From NCBI RefSeq assembly GCF_023015865.1, contig NZ_JALKBC010000008.1, positions 1-64,000 on the forward strand: DNA of 64,000 bases. Reading direction: 5' to 3'. Source of the DNA: Arenibacter sp. F26102 (GTDB taxonomy: Bacteria > Bacteroidota > Bacteroidia > Flavobacteriales > Flavobacteriaceae). Positions 1 through 8,597 of this stretch are shown here, in pieces (position 1 is the stretch's first letter; each line of letters begins with the position of its first letter). The translations under genes and the position numbers were made by a program. The notes below the pieces were generated by a model. It made no database searches and was not told the DNA's origin. It saw only the letters and a program-made list of their open reading frames with translations.

Positions 1-294
1 CAGGAAAGTTCACCCCGTTCTTTTTTGTCTCACATTAAATTTATGAACATTTTCGCAAGTTATAAGTCTCCCCCGGACCCCCTCTTTTCAACATCATTAC
101 AATAGATTATATTTATAATACAAATCTAAAGGCCGATAGGTAGACTCGCACCACTGATGAGATTTACAGCCCATGTTATAGATATGTATTTTTTATATAC
201 TTTAATAAACTCATAAAAAGAGACAATCAAGTAACAATTAGTTTAGGTTAAAATAAAATATATAGTATGTGACTTAACGAACTATTATACAATT

Positions 295-759
295 ATGAAA
301 AAATCAATGTACAAATACCTTGTCCTTTTAGTTTTTACCGGACTATTGTCCTGTAAATCCGATCCGAAAAATGAGAAAGTGGAAAGTGTCCATACCGAGG
401 CCACCGTTTCCAATAACCTGAAACAGGAAGTAATCCAGGATGCCTCAGCATGGCTGGGATTGATTTATGACAATAATTATTCCCAGAGTTGGGATAATGC
501 AGCTTCCCTTTTTCAAAAAGCGGTTACAAAGGAACAATGGACGCAACAGTTAAGTGGTATTGTGCCCCCCTTGGGAAAGGTAATCAGCAGGGACGTAATT
601 TCATCGGAATACCATACCACACTACCAGGAGCACCGGATGGGGAATATATAGTTATTCAATTTAAAACCTCCTTTGAAAATAAAAATGAAAGTATAGAGA
701 CCGTTACCCAAATGAAGGATGGTGACCAATGGAAGGTATCCGGGTACTTTATTAAATAA
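295..759 (+). CDS. DUF4019-like lipoprotein
   Basis: This encodes a 154-residue secreted protein. The N-terminus is a lipoprotein signal with the lipobox LLSC, so Cys20 is the likely lipidation site and the protein should sit in the periplasm or outer membrane. The rest resembles the DUF4019 family: an amphipathic helix with a conserved Trp near the start (ASAWLGLIYDN), an SQSWDNAA segment, and a C-terminal beta stretch ending in WKVSGYFIK. Family function is unknown, and the fold is thought to be a small nuclear-transport-factor-2-like or cystatin-like domain. It stands alone, with 294 bp upstream that hold no gene. Confidence 0.75.
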   Translation: MKKSMYKYLVLLVFTGLLSCKSDPKNEKVESVHTEATVSNNLKQEVIQDASAWLGLIYDNNYSQSWDNAASLFQKAVTKEQWTQQLSGIVPPLGKVISRDVISSEYHTTLPGAPDGEYIVIQFKTSFENKNESIETVTQMKDGDQWKVSGYFIK

Positions 760-857
760 GTCACATGCAGCAACTTTTGTTGATCGTAAATTCTGGCCTT
801 CAAGAGGTATAAGTTGTTCATTAATGACTATCTTGAAACATAAACCCTAACCAAAAC

Positions 858-1187
858 ATGAACGAAACAATTACTATAAGGAATAGCCCAAAATTGGATA
901 TTAGGCTTCAAAAAGACATGTTTGAAATAGTGGACCAAATAACTCCAAAGAATAATGGCAGCTATGCTTATGGCAGTTTAAAGTCGGTCCAATTAAACAA
1001 GGGCTGGTTGCTTACCTTGCTTAGTTATATTCCATTTTTTTGGACAGTCCCCTTTGAACCAGGGTTTAGAAACAGGACGCATCTTAATATTAAATTGGCC
1101 GAAAAGACGCTTAGAATATGGTTGGTGGGTTCGGACATGGACAAAGCGGCCAGTGTAAAGAGGGAATTGAACAATAAAAAAGTATGA
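858..1187 (+). CDS. hypothetical protein upstream of sulfatase
   Basis: This encodes a 109-residue protein of a family I do not recognise. One hydrophobic stretch around residues 50-62 (WLLTLLSYIPFFW) could be a membrane-associated hairpin; the remainder is mixed alpha/beta with basic residues. It is probably co-transcribed with the sulfatase, because its stop overlaps the sulfatase start as ATGA (1184-1187), which implies translational coupling. Nothing in the sequence shows a catalytic motif. The tight coupling is the only clue to its role. Confidence 0.6.
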   Translation: MNETITIRNSPKLDIRLQKDMFEIVDQITPKNNGSYAYGSLKSVQLNKGWLLTLLSYIPFFWTVPFEPGFRNRTHLNIKLAEKTLRIWLVGSDMDKAASVKRELNNKKV

Positions 1188-2788
1188 TATTTAGAATAGC
1201 ATTTTGTTTTATTGTATTATTAAATACAGGCTTGGGGTTTAAGGCTTATGCGCAAAATCGCCCCAATATTCTTTTTGCCATTAGTGATGACCAATCCTTT
1301 TTCCACACTGGCTATGAAGGTTCCAACTTTGTTAAAACACCAGCCTTCGATAGGGTTGCCCGTGAAGGCGTTTATTTCTCCAACGTTTATGCCGGTTCTC
1401 CTGGTTGTGCACCTTCCAGAAGTGCCATTATTACGGGTAGACATCATTGGCAAAATGAACAGGCCGGACAACATGCCTCAGCATGGCTAAAGAAGTATGT
1501 ACCCTTTGTGGATCTGCTTGAAAAAAATGGATATGCCACCGGAAGAACGGGAAAGGGAGTTGGCCCTTTCCAATACGCCCGTACAGAAGAGGATTCGCTT
1601 TGGCGGAAAAATGATGCTGCCGGGGTTTCGCATAGTAATATTAAATATGAGGAGCAAAACGATGAACGATTTGCCCAGGGCGTAAGCAAGACCAATTACT
1701 TTGGCAATTTTAGATATTTTGTAGAGAATATTAAAAAGGATAAACCATTTTTTTTCTGGTACGGAGGGTACGAACCACATAGAACCTACGAAAAGGGGTC
1801 GTGGAAAAATATGTCCAAGAAATTGGAGGATGTAGAGGTGCCCGAATTCCTTCCTGATAATGATGAAATACGGGGAGATCTTTTGGATTATGCGGTTGAA
1901 ATTGAATGGTTTGACCTTCATTTTCAAAGAATGCTGGAATATTTGGAGGAAATTGGCGAATTGGAAAACACCATTGTAATCGTAACTGCCGACAATGGCA
2001 TGCCTTTTCCACGGGCCAAGGCCAATAGCTATGAATACGGAGTTCATGTGCCTTTTGCCGTTAGATACCCAAAGAAATTTCCGGGAAATAGGGTTGTAGA
2101 AGATCCCATTGGATTTATTGATTTGGCACCAACCATTCTTGAAATAACAAACACTTCCTCCAAAGGAATGCTCCCCATTACCGGGAAAAGTATATTGAAT
2201 CTTTTGCAATCTAAAGAAAGTGGTGTCCTGTCAAAAACGGAAAGAGCTGCATATTCCGGTAGGGAACGCCACTCCTCGTCCAGATTTTTAAATTGGGGAT
2301 ATCCTCAAAGGTCCGTACGAAAGGGAGATTATCTTTTTATATGGAACATGAAACCCGAACGGTGGCCAGCAGGTGCTCCACAGAAGTTTGCGGAAAATGA
2401 CAGCTCACAATTGCTTCCTATGTACGGACTGGACAAAAACAAGAGCTACATTAATGGCAGTGCCTTTACCGATATTGATGATTGCCCAACAAAAACCTAT
2501 CTTATTGAAAATCATGAGGACGACACCATTTTGCCTTATTTCGATTTAGCGGTTGATAAACGTCCTGAATTTGAACTGTACAATGCGGAGAAAGATCCTT
2601 CCTGTTTAAATAACTTATCGGGAACACCCTCATTCCATAAAATTGAAGAGGCTTTAAAGACCGAACTATTGAGCGAATTGAAAAGATCCAATGATCCTCG
2701 TATTGTAGGCCCCGATCGCGAAATATTTGATAGCTATAAGCGATATTCCCCAATGCGAGAATTTCCTAATCCTGCTGCGGAATATTGA
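1184..2788 (+). CDS. sulfatase (formylglycine-dependent, type I)
   Basis: This encodes a 534-residue periplasmic sulfatase that should remove sulfate esters from a substrate such as an algal or host polysaccharide. A signal peptide covers residues 1-24 (cleavage near AYAQN). Metal ligands Asp35-Asp36 lie in AISDDQSF. The Cys75-Ala-Pro-Ser-Arg motif carries the cysteine that an FGE-type enzyme converts to formylglycine, so maturation needs a formylglycine-generating enzyme encoded elsewhere. A later TADNG motif supplies further active-site residues. Length is normal for the family. It overlaps the upstream small gene by 4 bp. The exact substrate cannot be read from sequence, and no SusC/SusD pair is adjacent. 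Confidence 0.93.
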   Translation: MIFRIAFCFIVLLNTGLGFKAYAQNRPNILFAISDDQSFFHTGYEGSNFVKTPAFDRVAREGVYFSNVYAGSPGCAPSRSAIITGRHHWQNEQAGQHASAWLKKYVPFVDLLEKNGYATGRTGKGVGPFQYARTEEDSLWRKNDAAGVSHSNIKYEEQNDERFAQGVSKTNYFGNFRYFVENIKKDKPFFFWYGGYEPHRTYEKGSWKNMSKKLEDVEVPEFLPDNDEIRGDLLDYAVEIEWFDLHFQRMLEYLEEIGELENTIVIVTADNGMPFPRAKANSYEYGVHVPFAVRYPKKFPGNRVVEDPIGFIDLAPTILEITNTSSKGMLPITGKSILNLLQSKESGVLSKTERAAYSGRERHSSSRFLNWGYPQRSVRKGDYLFIWNMKPERWPAGAPQKFAENDSSQLLPMYGLDKNKSYINGSAFTDIDDCPTKTYLIENHEDDTILPYFDLAVDKRPEFELYNAEKDPSCLNNLSGTPSFHKIEEALKTELLSELKRSNDPRIVGPDREIFDSYKRYSPMREFPNPAAEY

Positions 2789-2811
2789 TTTTAAATGAGA
2801 TATACATATCA

Positions 2812-2972
2812 GAAACTGGAAAGCTGAGTTACAAGAGCCTAGCATCTGGACTATTTCTTGTCTTGGCTCTAGTCTCTAGACTCTTGGTTCCATACTAATG
2901 GCTATTGCATAATGGCTCTGACTACTGAAAACTGAATACTACCTTATGCCTACTGACCACTCAATACTAACT
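2812..2972. repeat. degenerate intergenic repeat, copy A
   Basis: Non-coding, low-complexity sequence that begins with GAAACTGGA, continues through a TACAAGAGCCTAG-like block, and then has CTTGGCTCT and ACTACTGAA-type runs. It aligns by eye with 4091-4220 and 5245-5395. It lies between the convergent ends of the sulfatase and the LpxR-like gene, directly past the stop codon of the minus-strand gene. Confidence 0.6.
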
Positions 2973-2993
2973 TCTCCATACTACCGACAGGCT

Positions 2994-3980
2994 TTAGAAT
3001 CCCCTCGTATATGAAAGAATTACGTACTGATGGAATCTGGCACGCTCAAACTCAGGTGAATTATAACGTACCCCTACCCAAAAATCGTTTCGTCCGTAGC
3101 GCCATTGAAAATCGAAACCGGCATATACTACGGTAGTATTGGAAGCAATCAATAACACGGAATCATCCCCCAAGGCATTGCCTTCCAACAAACCATTGTG
3201 ACCTACCAAACGATATCCGCCACGAAGGGCAAAGAAGATCGCACTTTCCGTAGATCCTATTTGGTTGTGCGCTATGCTGGAAGATAACGGATTTCTCCTT
3301 CCAAAATAGGCCACCAACTCCGGGTGTACATAGATATCCCTAGTACCAAAGGCAAATTGGGACTGTGTTGCAATGTGAATACTAAAGGGATTGGGGACCA
3401 ATTGCCATTCATAGAGGTATCTAGTGTACAGGTTATAATGAACACTATTCTCCATTTCCCCCACCCAGGTAGGGGTTTCGGTCTTCATAACGGAATGATG
3501 GTACCATCTTTGCAAACTACCTGCTCCCGAAGCCTTACCTGCCAACCCTAGGAGAAAATTTGCCTCTATTAAACTGTTGCGACCCACACGGGACCAACCG
3601 GACCTCAGTGCCGAGAACCCTACATATGCACGGTCCAATTTTTGAACATCTTCTGTAATAAGATATGATGGAGTAATAATCTCCTGACCAAGGGAAAAAG
3701 TGAGCTGTTCATTTTCCGAATTAAATAATCCCTTTTCCAGTCGGTGCCTATACGTTAAAAATAGTCCGGCGGTATAGTACCGATCTGTTAGCAATATAAA
3801 GTCATTGTCATGCCGTAGCCCAATTTGGTTCCGAATGGTTTCCTTTGCCCCGCTAATCTCACCCTGCTGTGCCTTGGAAAATAAGGTCCCACCAACAAAA
3901 CATATCAACACTGCGAGGAAGTTAATTAGACCTTTGGAAAAATTAGGCCACATTGGAAGTGGTTGATTAACTAGGTGCAA
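2994..3980 (-). CDS. LpxR-family outer membrane lipid A deacylase-like protein
   Basis: This encodes a 328-residue beta-barrel protein of the LpxR/DUF2219 family. Characterised members remove the 3'-acyloxyacyl group of lipid A at the outer membrane. The family signature near the mature N-terminus is visible as HDNDFILLTDRYYTAGL, containing the conserved Asn/Asp and the YTxG element. The protein ends in an aromatic residue (SYTRGF), as outer membrane barrels do. A signal peptide lies within the first ~38 residues; an internal Met closer to the hydrophobic core is possible as start. It is a single gene flanked by repeat copies A and B. Many Bacteroidota homologues have no proven substrate, so the enzymatic role is inferred. 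Confidence 0.8.
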   Translation of the reverse strand: MHLVNQPLPMWPNFSKGLINFLAVLICFVGGTLFSKAQQGEISGAKETIRNQIGLRHDNDFILLTDRYYTAGLFLTYRHRLEKGLFNSENEQLTFSLGQEIITPSYLITEDVQKLDRAYVGFSALRSGWSRVGRNSLIEANFLLGLAGKASGAGSLQRWYHHSVMKTETPTWVGEMENSVHYNLYTRYLYEWQLVPNPFSIHIATQSQFAFGTRDIYVHPELVAYFGRRNPLSSSIAHNQIGSTESAIFFALRGGYRLVGHNGLLEGNALGDDSVLLIASNTTVVYAGFDFQWRYGRNDFWVGVRYNSPEFERARFHQYVILSYTRGF

Positions 3981-4090
3981 CTTAATGGTTTTGTTTTGGC
4001 AATGAAAAAGTACAAATTAATAATCAGAATAGTAAGTACATTTCCATTTTGAGGAGAGAACTTCTTTGAACTGCAAGCCCGAATTTTATA

Positions 4091-4220
4091 GAAACTGGAC
4101 CACCGAGCTACAAGAACCTAGGTATTGGACCATTTTTTCTTTGTACTAATCTCTTCACTCTTGGCTCTTGCTTCCTGAATACTGTTTACTACTTATTTAC
4201 AACTGTTTACTGCTGAACAG
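4091..4220. repeat. degenerate intergenic repeat, copy B
   Basis: Begins with GAAACTGGACC, then GAGCTACAAGAACCTAG, TTGGACCATTTTT, CTCTTGGCTCTTG and ACTGTTTACT-type runs. The block order matches copies A and C. It lies immediately past the stop of the minus-strand cyclase gene. Confidence 0.6.
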
Positions 4221-4224
4221 CCTA

Positions 4225-5037
4225 TCACCATTCAATAAGTTCCAGATCGATCTGCTCATCAAAGCCCTTTAACATTTGAGGGCCTAGGGAGGTAAATGAA
4301 ACATCCTTACCTCTGCAAAGATCTTTTACCACCTTGGCGCAAATAATCTGCCCCGACCCCCCATAACTACAGATACGTGCAACGAGATTAACTGTGGATC
4401 CAAATAGGGCATCACCATCCTGTACCGGTTCTCCTGCACCGATACCTATTCTTGCCTGCAGCAGAATCCCATCCTCTCGGGATTCGTTGTATTTGGATAA
4501 TTGGCGCTGTATTTCCACGGCACAGACCGAAGCCGTATAAGCCGACCTGAAACTAGTCAGGAATCCATCTCCCGCCCTATCCACTTCACGCCCACCGTGA
4601 TCCACTAGGGCCTTTCTTACTATATTCCTATAGGTATGCACTAGAGCAAGAGCCTTAGTATCTCCCAAGGCTTGGGTAATATCTGTGGAACTCACCATAT
4701 CTATAAACATAATTGCCCTAAACGGACTCTCGGTCATGGGGCTACCGTCCTCCTTTTCGGGGTCAATTACCCGGCCCAGAAATTGGGCTACGGCCGATCC
4801 GTCCACTTCAATGATCTGGTTGGGTATAAGGCCGTGCGCTTCTTTATGCATCCCTCGTACGGCAGCGGCAGATGGAGCTTCTATAAGACAAAAAGCCATA
4901 CCCTTTTCTTCATCATGCCAATAGGTCAATGCCTTGCAATGATGCCTAGATTGAATTTTCATGTCCTCATGATGCGCCTTTGCAACCTCTTCAGGAGTGG
5001 CCCCTTCAATATAATGTCTGTCCATAAATAGTGGCAT
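4225..5037 (-). CDS. DUF4242 domain fused to class III nucleotidyl cyclase
   Basis: This encodes a 270-residue cytosolic protein. Residues 1-90 match the DUF4242 fold (DRHYIEG start, His/Cys-rich middle with HH at 22-23 and HHC at 32-34), a ferredoxin-like dimeric domain known from a nickel-binding Streptomyces protein. Residues ~106-265 form a class III adenylate/guanylate cyclase. The metal aspartates Asp113 (FIDMVSST) and Asp157 (AGDGF) and the transition-state pair Asn217/Arg221 (GSTVNLVAR) are all present, so it should be catalytically competent. The product (cAMP or cGMP) is unclear. It is a single gene, with repeats B and C on either side. The domain pairing suggests a ligand- or metal-sensing cyclase, which is inference. 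Confidence 0.85.
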   Translation of the reverse strand: MPLFMDRHYIEGATPEEVAKAHHEDMKIQSRHHCKALTYWHDEEKGMAFCLIEAPSAAAVRGMHKEAHGLIPNQIIEVDGSAVAQFLGRVIDPEKEDGSPMTESPFRAIMFIDMVSSTDITQALGDTKALALVHTYRNIVRKALVDHGGREVDRAGDGFLTSFRSAYTASVCAVEIQRQLSKYNESREDGILLQARIGIGAGEPVQDGDALFGSTVNLVARICSYGGSGQIICAKVVKDLCRGKDVSFTSLGPQMLKGFDEQIDLELIEW

Positions 5038-5244
5038 AATTTCTCTGTTTTAAAATGGGGGTGAAAATTGGTAAAGCTGGATAAAAGTACCGGTATAGCA
5101 ACTAATCTAAGGTCATATTACCATGACCACCAGCCTCTTAAAGATACCAAATAATTGGTTATAAAAATTGGAAAAGGGCAAATCATTCGAATTGGGCTTC
5201 AAAAATGGTGGGCAAGGGCATCCTTGTTGAGATATAGCGGAATC

Positions 5245-5395
5245 ATAAACTAGACCGCTTCGCTACTAGAACTTAGAAGACGGACTACTATTTGTCTTTG
5301 TTCTTTGTTCTTTGCTCTTGGCTCCATCAATTGACTACTGTTCACTGATTACTGATTACTAATTTTTGGCTCTTGGCTAATGACTCTTGCCTACT
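5245..5395. repeat. degenerate intergenic repeat, copy C
   Basis: Begins with ATAAACTAGACCG, followed by GCTACTAGAACTTAG and GGACTACTATTTG. It then runs into short imperfect tandem units (TTTGTTC, CACTGATTACTGATTACT, TCTTGGCT). It precedes the terminator of the minus-strand oxidoreductase gene and is the most internally repetitive of the three copies. Confidence 0.6.
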
Positions 5396-5396
5396 A

Positions 5397-5430
5397 AAAA
5401 AGGGAACCAGCATTCGCCCATTCCCTTTTT
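5397..5430 (-). terminator. rho-independent-like terminator
   Basis: A 10-bp perfect stem, AAAAAGGGAA (5397-5406) with TTCCCTTTTT (5421-5430), and a 14-nt loop. Read on the minus strand it ends in a U run. It sits 22 bp past the stop of the oxidoreductase gene. Confidence 0.75.
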
Positions 5431-5452
5431 AATATGTTATAAAATTTATTTT

Positions 5453-6967
5453 CTATGCCGGCATATCCGGTAATTTCCAACCTTCCCTATAAGTATGTTT
5501 TATAAGTTCCTGGGCGAAGGCATTGGCGTCAACGGGGTCCGTCCATTCCTTTTCGAATTGTGGGCGTCCGTCCTTCATCACAAAATTATCCCTGATGACA
5601 GTTTTAATGGTCTCCTTGTTGCCAATATTGGTGAAGCGCATATTCTCCCCATCCCAATTAAGTATTTTATCCAAGGATTGTAAGCGCACTGCCAAAACAC
5701 CCATAACCACCATTTCGTTAAAAGGTCCGGCTTCGGCAAAATCCGAAGTACAAGGCTTGCGATTCTCCGCACTTTCCTTACAGGCCCGTACCCAGTCCAT
5801 CTCATGTCCTCCCCTATTCCATGCTTTTCCGATTTCTTTTTCCACCCTTCGCTCTGTTTCTGCCACTTTAGGAAGGTCTCTTCCCAAAATTTCAGGTTCC
5901 ACTCCATAACAACCGGTATGCATAATACCTTTGGTACCGTAAAAGAAGGTACCCCCACCAGATTTGTTGGGGTTCTTGCCACTTGGCCAATTGGCCGGTA
6001 AATTTGGTTTAATACCGCCATCATACCAATTGACTTCTACCTCTGGCAATTTGATTTTGCCTTTCCTACCACGTTCCGGGAAAGCCATTTGCACGGATTG
6101 TGCGGTAGGTGCACTGTCCCTCAATAGCAGTGAGGAACTCCCTTGTACTCTCGTTGGATAGCCCAATTTAAGTGCTTCAAAAACAGGGTGTAGAATATGG
6201 CATGCCATATCCCCAAGAGCCCCGGTACCATAATTCCACCAGCCGCGCCAGTTCCAAGGATGGTACACCTGATTGTATGGTATTAGTTCTGCAGGACCGG
6301 TAAACAAATCCCAGTCCAAGGTATCCGGCACCCATTGACCCTGTGTAGGTGGGTTCAGGCCTTGTGGCCATATAGGTCTATTGGTAAAGGACTCTACTTT
6401 TGTTATATCACCAATGGCACCACTCCAAATTAATTCGCAGGTTTTGGCCACTCCTTCTCCGGATGCTCCTTGATTCCCCATTTGTGTGGCCACATTATGC
6501 TTCTTGGCCAGTTTGGTCAATAGTCTTGATTCGTAAACCGAATGGGTAAGGGGCTTTTGTACATATACATGTTTTCCCCGCACCATGGCCTCCGCCGCTA
6601 CAATGGCATGGGTATGATCGGCAGTGGCCACCAAAACAGCATCAAATTCATTGCCCATCTCATCGAACATCACCCTAAAATCCTTGTATTTCTTGGCCTT
6701 GGGAAAGTGATCGAAACAATCTTTGGCATATTTCCAATCCACATCACAGAGTCCGACTATATTTTCGCTCTGTAAATTTTTCAGGTTGGCAAACCCCATA
6801 CTTCCCACTCCTACTCCTACAATATTCAACTTATCACTGGGAGCCTTATGTCCCAGCCCCGAAATTACGTTACTCGGGAGAATAGTAATTCCGGCAGCTG
6901 CCACTCCCGTTTTACTAATAAAAGATCTACGTGTAATTGGTAAGGGTTTGTTTGATTCTTTTTTCAT
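5453..6967 (-). CDS. Gfo/Idh/MocA family oxidoreductase, Tat-exported
   Basis: This encodes a 504-residue NAD(P)-dependent oxidoreductase. The N-terminus has a twin-arginine signal (ITRRSFISKTG), so the folded protein is likely exported. A Rossmann domain follows, starting with NIVGVGVGSMG, and the conserved EKP-like element appears as VQKPLTHSV. The C-terminal alpha/beta domain carries the substrate site. Family members act on sugars, inositols or glycosides. Some Tat-exported Bacteroidota members cleave or epimerise sugars through transient oxidation with a tightly bound cofactor. The substrate is unknown. It is a single gene with its own terminator; nearby sulfatase and deacetylase genes suggest glycan metabolism. 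Confidence 0.88.
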   Translation of the reverse strand: MKKESNKPLPITRRSFISKTGVAAAGITILPSNVISGLGHKAPSDKLNIVGVGVGSMGFANLKNLQSENIVGLCDVDWKYAKDCFDHFPKAKKYKDFRVMFDEMGNEFDAVLVATADHTHAIVAAEAMVRGKHVYVQKPLTHSVYESRLLTKLAKKHNVATQMGNQGASGEGVAKTCELIWSGAIGDITKVESFTNRPIWPQGLNPPTQGQWVPDTLDWDLFTGPAELIPYNQVYHPWNWRGWWNYGTGALGDMACHILHPVFEALKLGYPTRVQGSSSLLLRDSAPTAQSVQMAFPERGRKGKIKLPEVEVNWYDGGIKPNLPANWPSGKNPNKSGGGTFFYGTKGIMHTGCYGVEPEILGRDLPKVAETERRVEKEIGKAWNRGGHEMDWVRACKESAENRKPCTSDFAEAGPFNEMVVMGVLAVRLQSLDKILNWDGENMRFTNIGNKETIKTVIRDNFVMKDGRPQFEKEWTDPVDANAFAQELIKHTYREGWKLPDMPA

Positions 6968-7124
6968 GTTAAAGATTGCTTTTGATTGTTTACTATTTTT
7001 ATGATTTCTATTAAATGCTCTCTAAATTCGGAAAAAAAATGGTCTTATTGGAGGAATACCGAAAATTTGTCATTAAAATTATATCAATTTAGCTTAGTTT
7101 AAGCTCATATATTTTAAATCAACA

Positions 7125-7475
7125 ATGTCCAAAGCACTATACCGAGTTTATGTTGTGGAATTATCCAAGCGCGTTTTTACCGAAAATGCCAAGTTTAGGG
7201 CTGCCAATCCCCAATTTAATGGTGTTTTGGAATGCCTATATGTTGGCATGACCTCTAAGCTTCCAAAGGAACGTTTTGAACAACATAAGACCGGCTACAG
7301 AAATAAGAAGGGCCACAAGTTATCCTCCAACATAGTTGAAAAATACGGTCTGTATTTAAGGCCCAGTCTATACAATCATATAGACCCCGTGTTGACCCGG
7401 GCAGAGGCATTGGAAATAGAGGAAGGATTGGCCTTGGAATTAAGACGGGAGCGGTATGCTGTCTGGTATAATTGA
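7125..7475 (+). CDS. GIY-YIG-like small protein
   Basis: This encodes a 116-residue cytosolic protein. An opening beta strand (YRVYVVEL), then CLYVGMTS followed by an ERFEQH helix, fits the GIY-YIG nuclease-like pattern: two short motifs separated by a loop, then an Arg-containing helix. A Glu-rich C-terminal helix (TRAEALEIEEGLALEL) could supply the metal-binding acid. The first motif is VYVV rather than GIY, so activity is uncertain. It stands alone between the oxidoreductase and the deacetylase gene. It could equally be a non-catalytic member of the superfamily. Confidence 0.55.
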   Translation: MSKALYRVYVVELSKRVFTENAKFRAANPQFNGVLECLYVGMTSKLPKERFEQHKTGYRNKKGHKLSSNIVEKYGLYLRPSLYNHIDPVLTRAEALEIEEGLALELRRERYAVWYN

Positions 7476-7529
7476 GTAGGTATGGATACTGAACAAAATT
7501 TCCTAAATTTAATCAAGCCATAATTTTTC

Positions 7530-8318
7530 ATGATAAAAAACATCCTAGTCTTAATTACCCTTAATCTCTTTTTATATGGCCATTCCCAAATACTGAAAAA
7601 GGAAATACCCGATAAATTGGTGGTCCTCACTTTTGATGATGCTCCGGCAAGTCAATATTCCGTTGTAGCTCAAATGCTAAAAGAGTTCGGTTTTGGAGCT
7701 ACTTTTTTTGTGTGCGAGTTTCCTCCGAATTATAAAGACAGTACCCTGTACATGAATTGGCGACAGATCAAGGCTCTGGACAAAATGGGATTTGAAGTTG
7801 CCAATCATACCCGCACCCATGCCAATGTTGGCAAACTCGCCCAAATGGAATTTAATGCCGAGTTGGAATACATTGAAAATAAATGCGATTCCTTGGGAAT
7901 TGCCAAACCGCAAAACTTTGCCTATCCCGGCTATGGATTAAATGCCCTTGCCTTGGAATTTCTGCAAAAAAAAGAATACACCTTCGCCCGCGCGGGAGGT
8001 AGCAGGGCTTATGACCCTTTGGTTGACCACCCCTATCTAATACCCAGTTGGGCAACTGATGCCGAAAACAAAAATGAAATTATGTCTTCCCTGGACCAAG
8101 CCAGAAATGGAAAAATTGTGGTTCTCACATTACACGGTGTGCCCGATATTGAACACCCCTGGGTAAATACGCCACCAGAACTGTTTAGGGAATATTTGCA
8201 CTACCTGTCCCTCCACAATTACAAGGTGATTTCATTCAGGGATTTGGAAGCCTATATTGACGTGGATCAGGCCAAGAGAAAAATTGTTCCCGATTTCAGC
8301 AAAAAACTTAAGAACTAA
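7530..8318 (+). CDS. polysaccharide deacetylase (NodB domain)
   Basis: This encodes a 262-residue exported carbohydrate esterase family 4-type protein. A short signal peptide spans residues 1-19. The NodB core has the metal/catalytic pair Asp36-Asp37 in LTFDDAP and the metal histidines His93 and His97 in NHTRTH. A later VVLTLHGVPD segment supplies the conserved Leu-His motif. The reaction is removal of N- or O-acetyl groups from a glycan such as peptidoglycan, chitin or xylan; which one cannot be told. It begins 54 bp after the GIY-YIG-like gene, so the two may share a transcript. Confidence 0.88.
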   Translation: MIKNILVLITLNLFLYGHSQILKKEIPDKLVVLTFDDAPASQYSVVAQMLKEFGFGATFFVCEFPPNYKDSTLYMNWRQIKALDKMGFEVANHTRTHANVGKLAQMEFNAELEYIENKCDSLGIAKPQNFAYPGYGLNALALEFLQKKEYTFARAGGSRAYDPLVDHPYLIPSWATDAENKNEIMSSLDQARNGKIVVLTLHGVPDIEHPWVNTPPELFREYLHYLSLHNYKVISFRDLEAYIDVDQAKRKIVPDFSKKLKN

Positions 8319-8597
8319 TTTGGTCATTAGCAGTTTCAATTCTTGTTTGTATCCGAATCCAATTCATGCGTGTGGCCAAAAATTCAATGTTGGTCCACAA
8401 GGAAAACAAACCAATAAGATACGGGACCTTATACCCACCTGGTACAGAAGAGCTAGTTTATAAGTCTTCAAAGGGCCAATAAATAGGTCTGAAATTAAAA
8501 TAGGAGGTCCCAATCCACCAAGTTTTAGAAGAAAAGTTCAGGGGATTTCACTATATTTCAAAGGAAAACACCAACGCACCTAACCTCGCCTGTACAA

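Noticed and set aside
1-294. C-rich tract near 65-85 and possible small frames at the window start
   Set aside because: Frames on both strands stop within a few codons; no structure or conserved element is visible.
1487-2209. 240-codon minus-strand open frame
   Set aside because: It lies entirely opposite the sulfatase gene, has no family-like motifs, and reads as antisense of conserved sulfatase codons.
4672-5031. 119-codon plus-strand open frame
   Set aside because: Antisense to the DUF4242-cyclase gene, whose catalytic residues prove the other strand.
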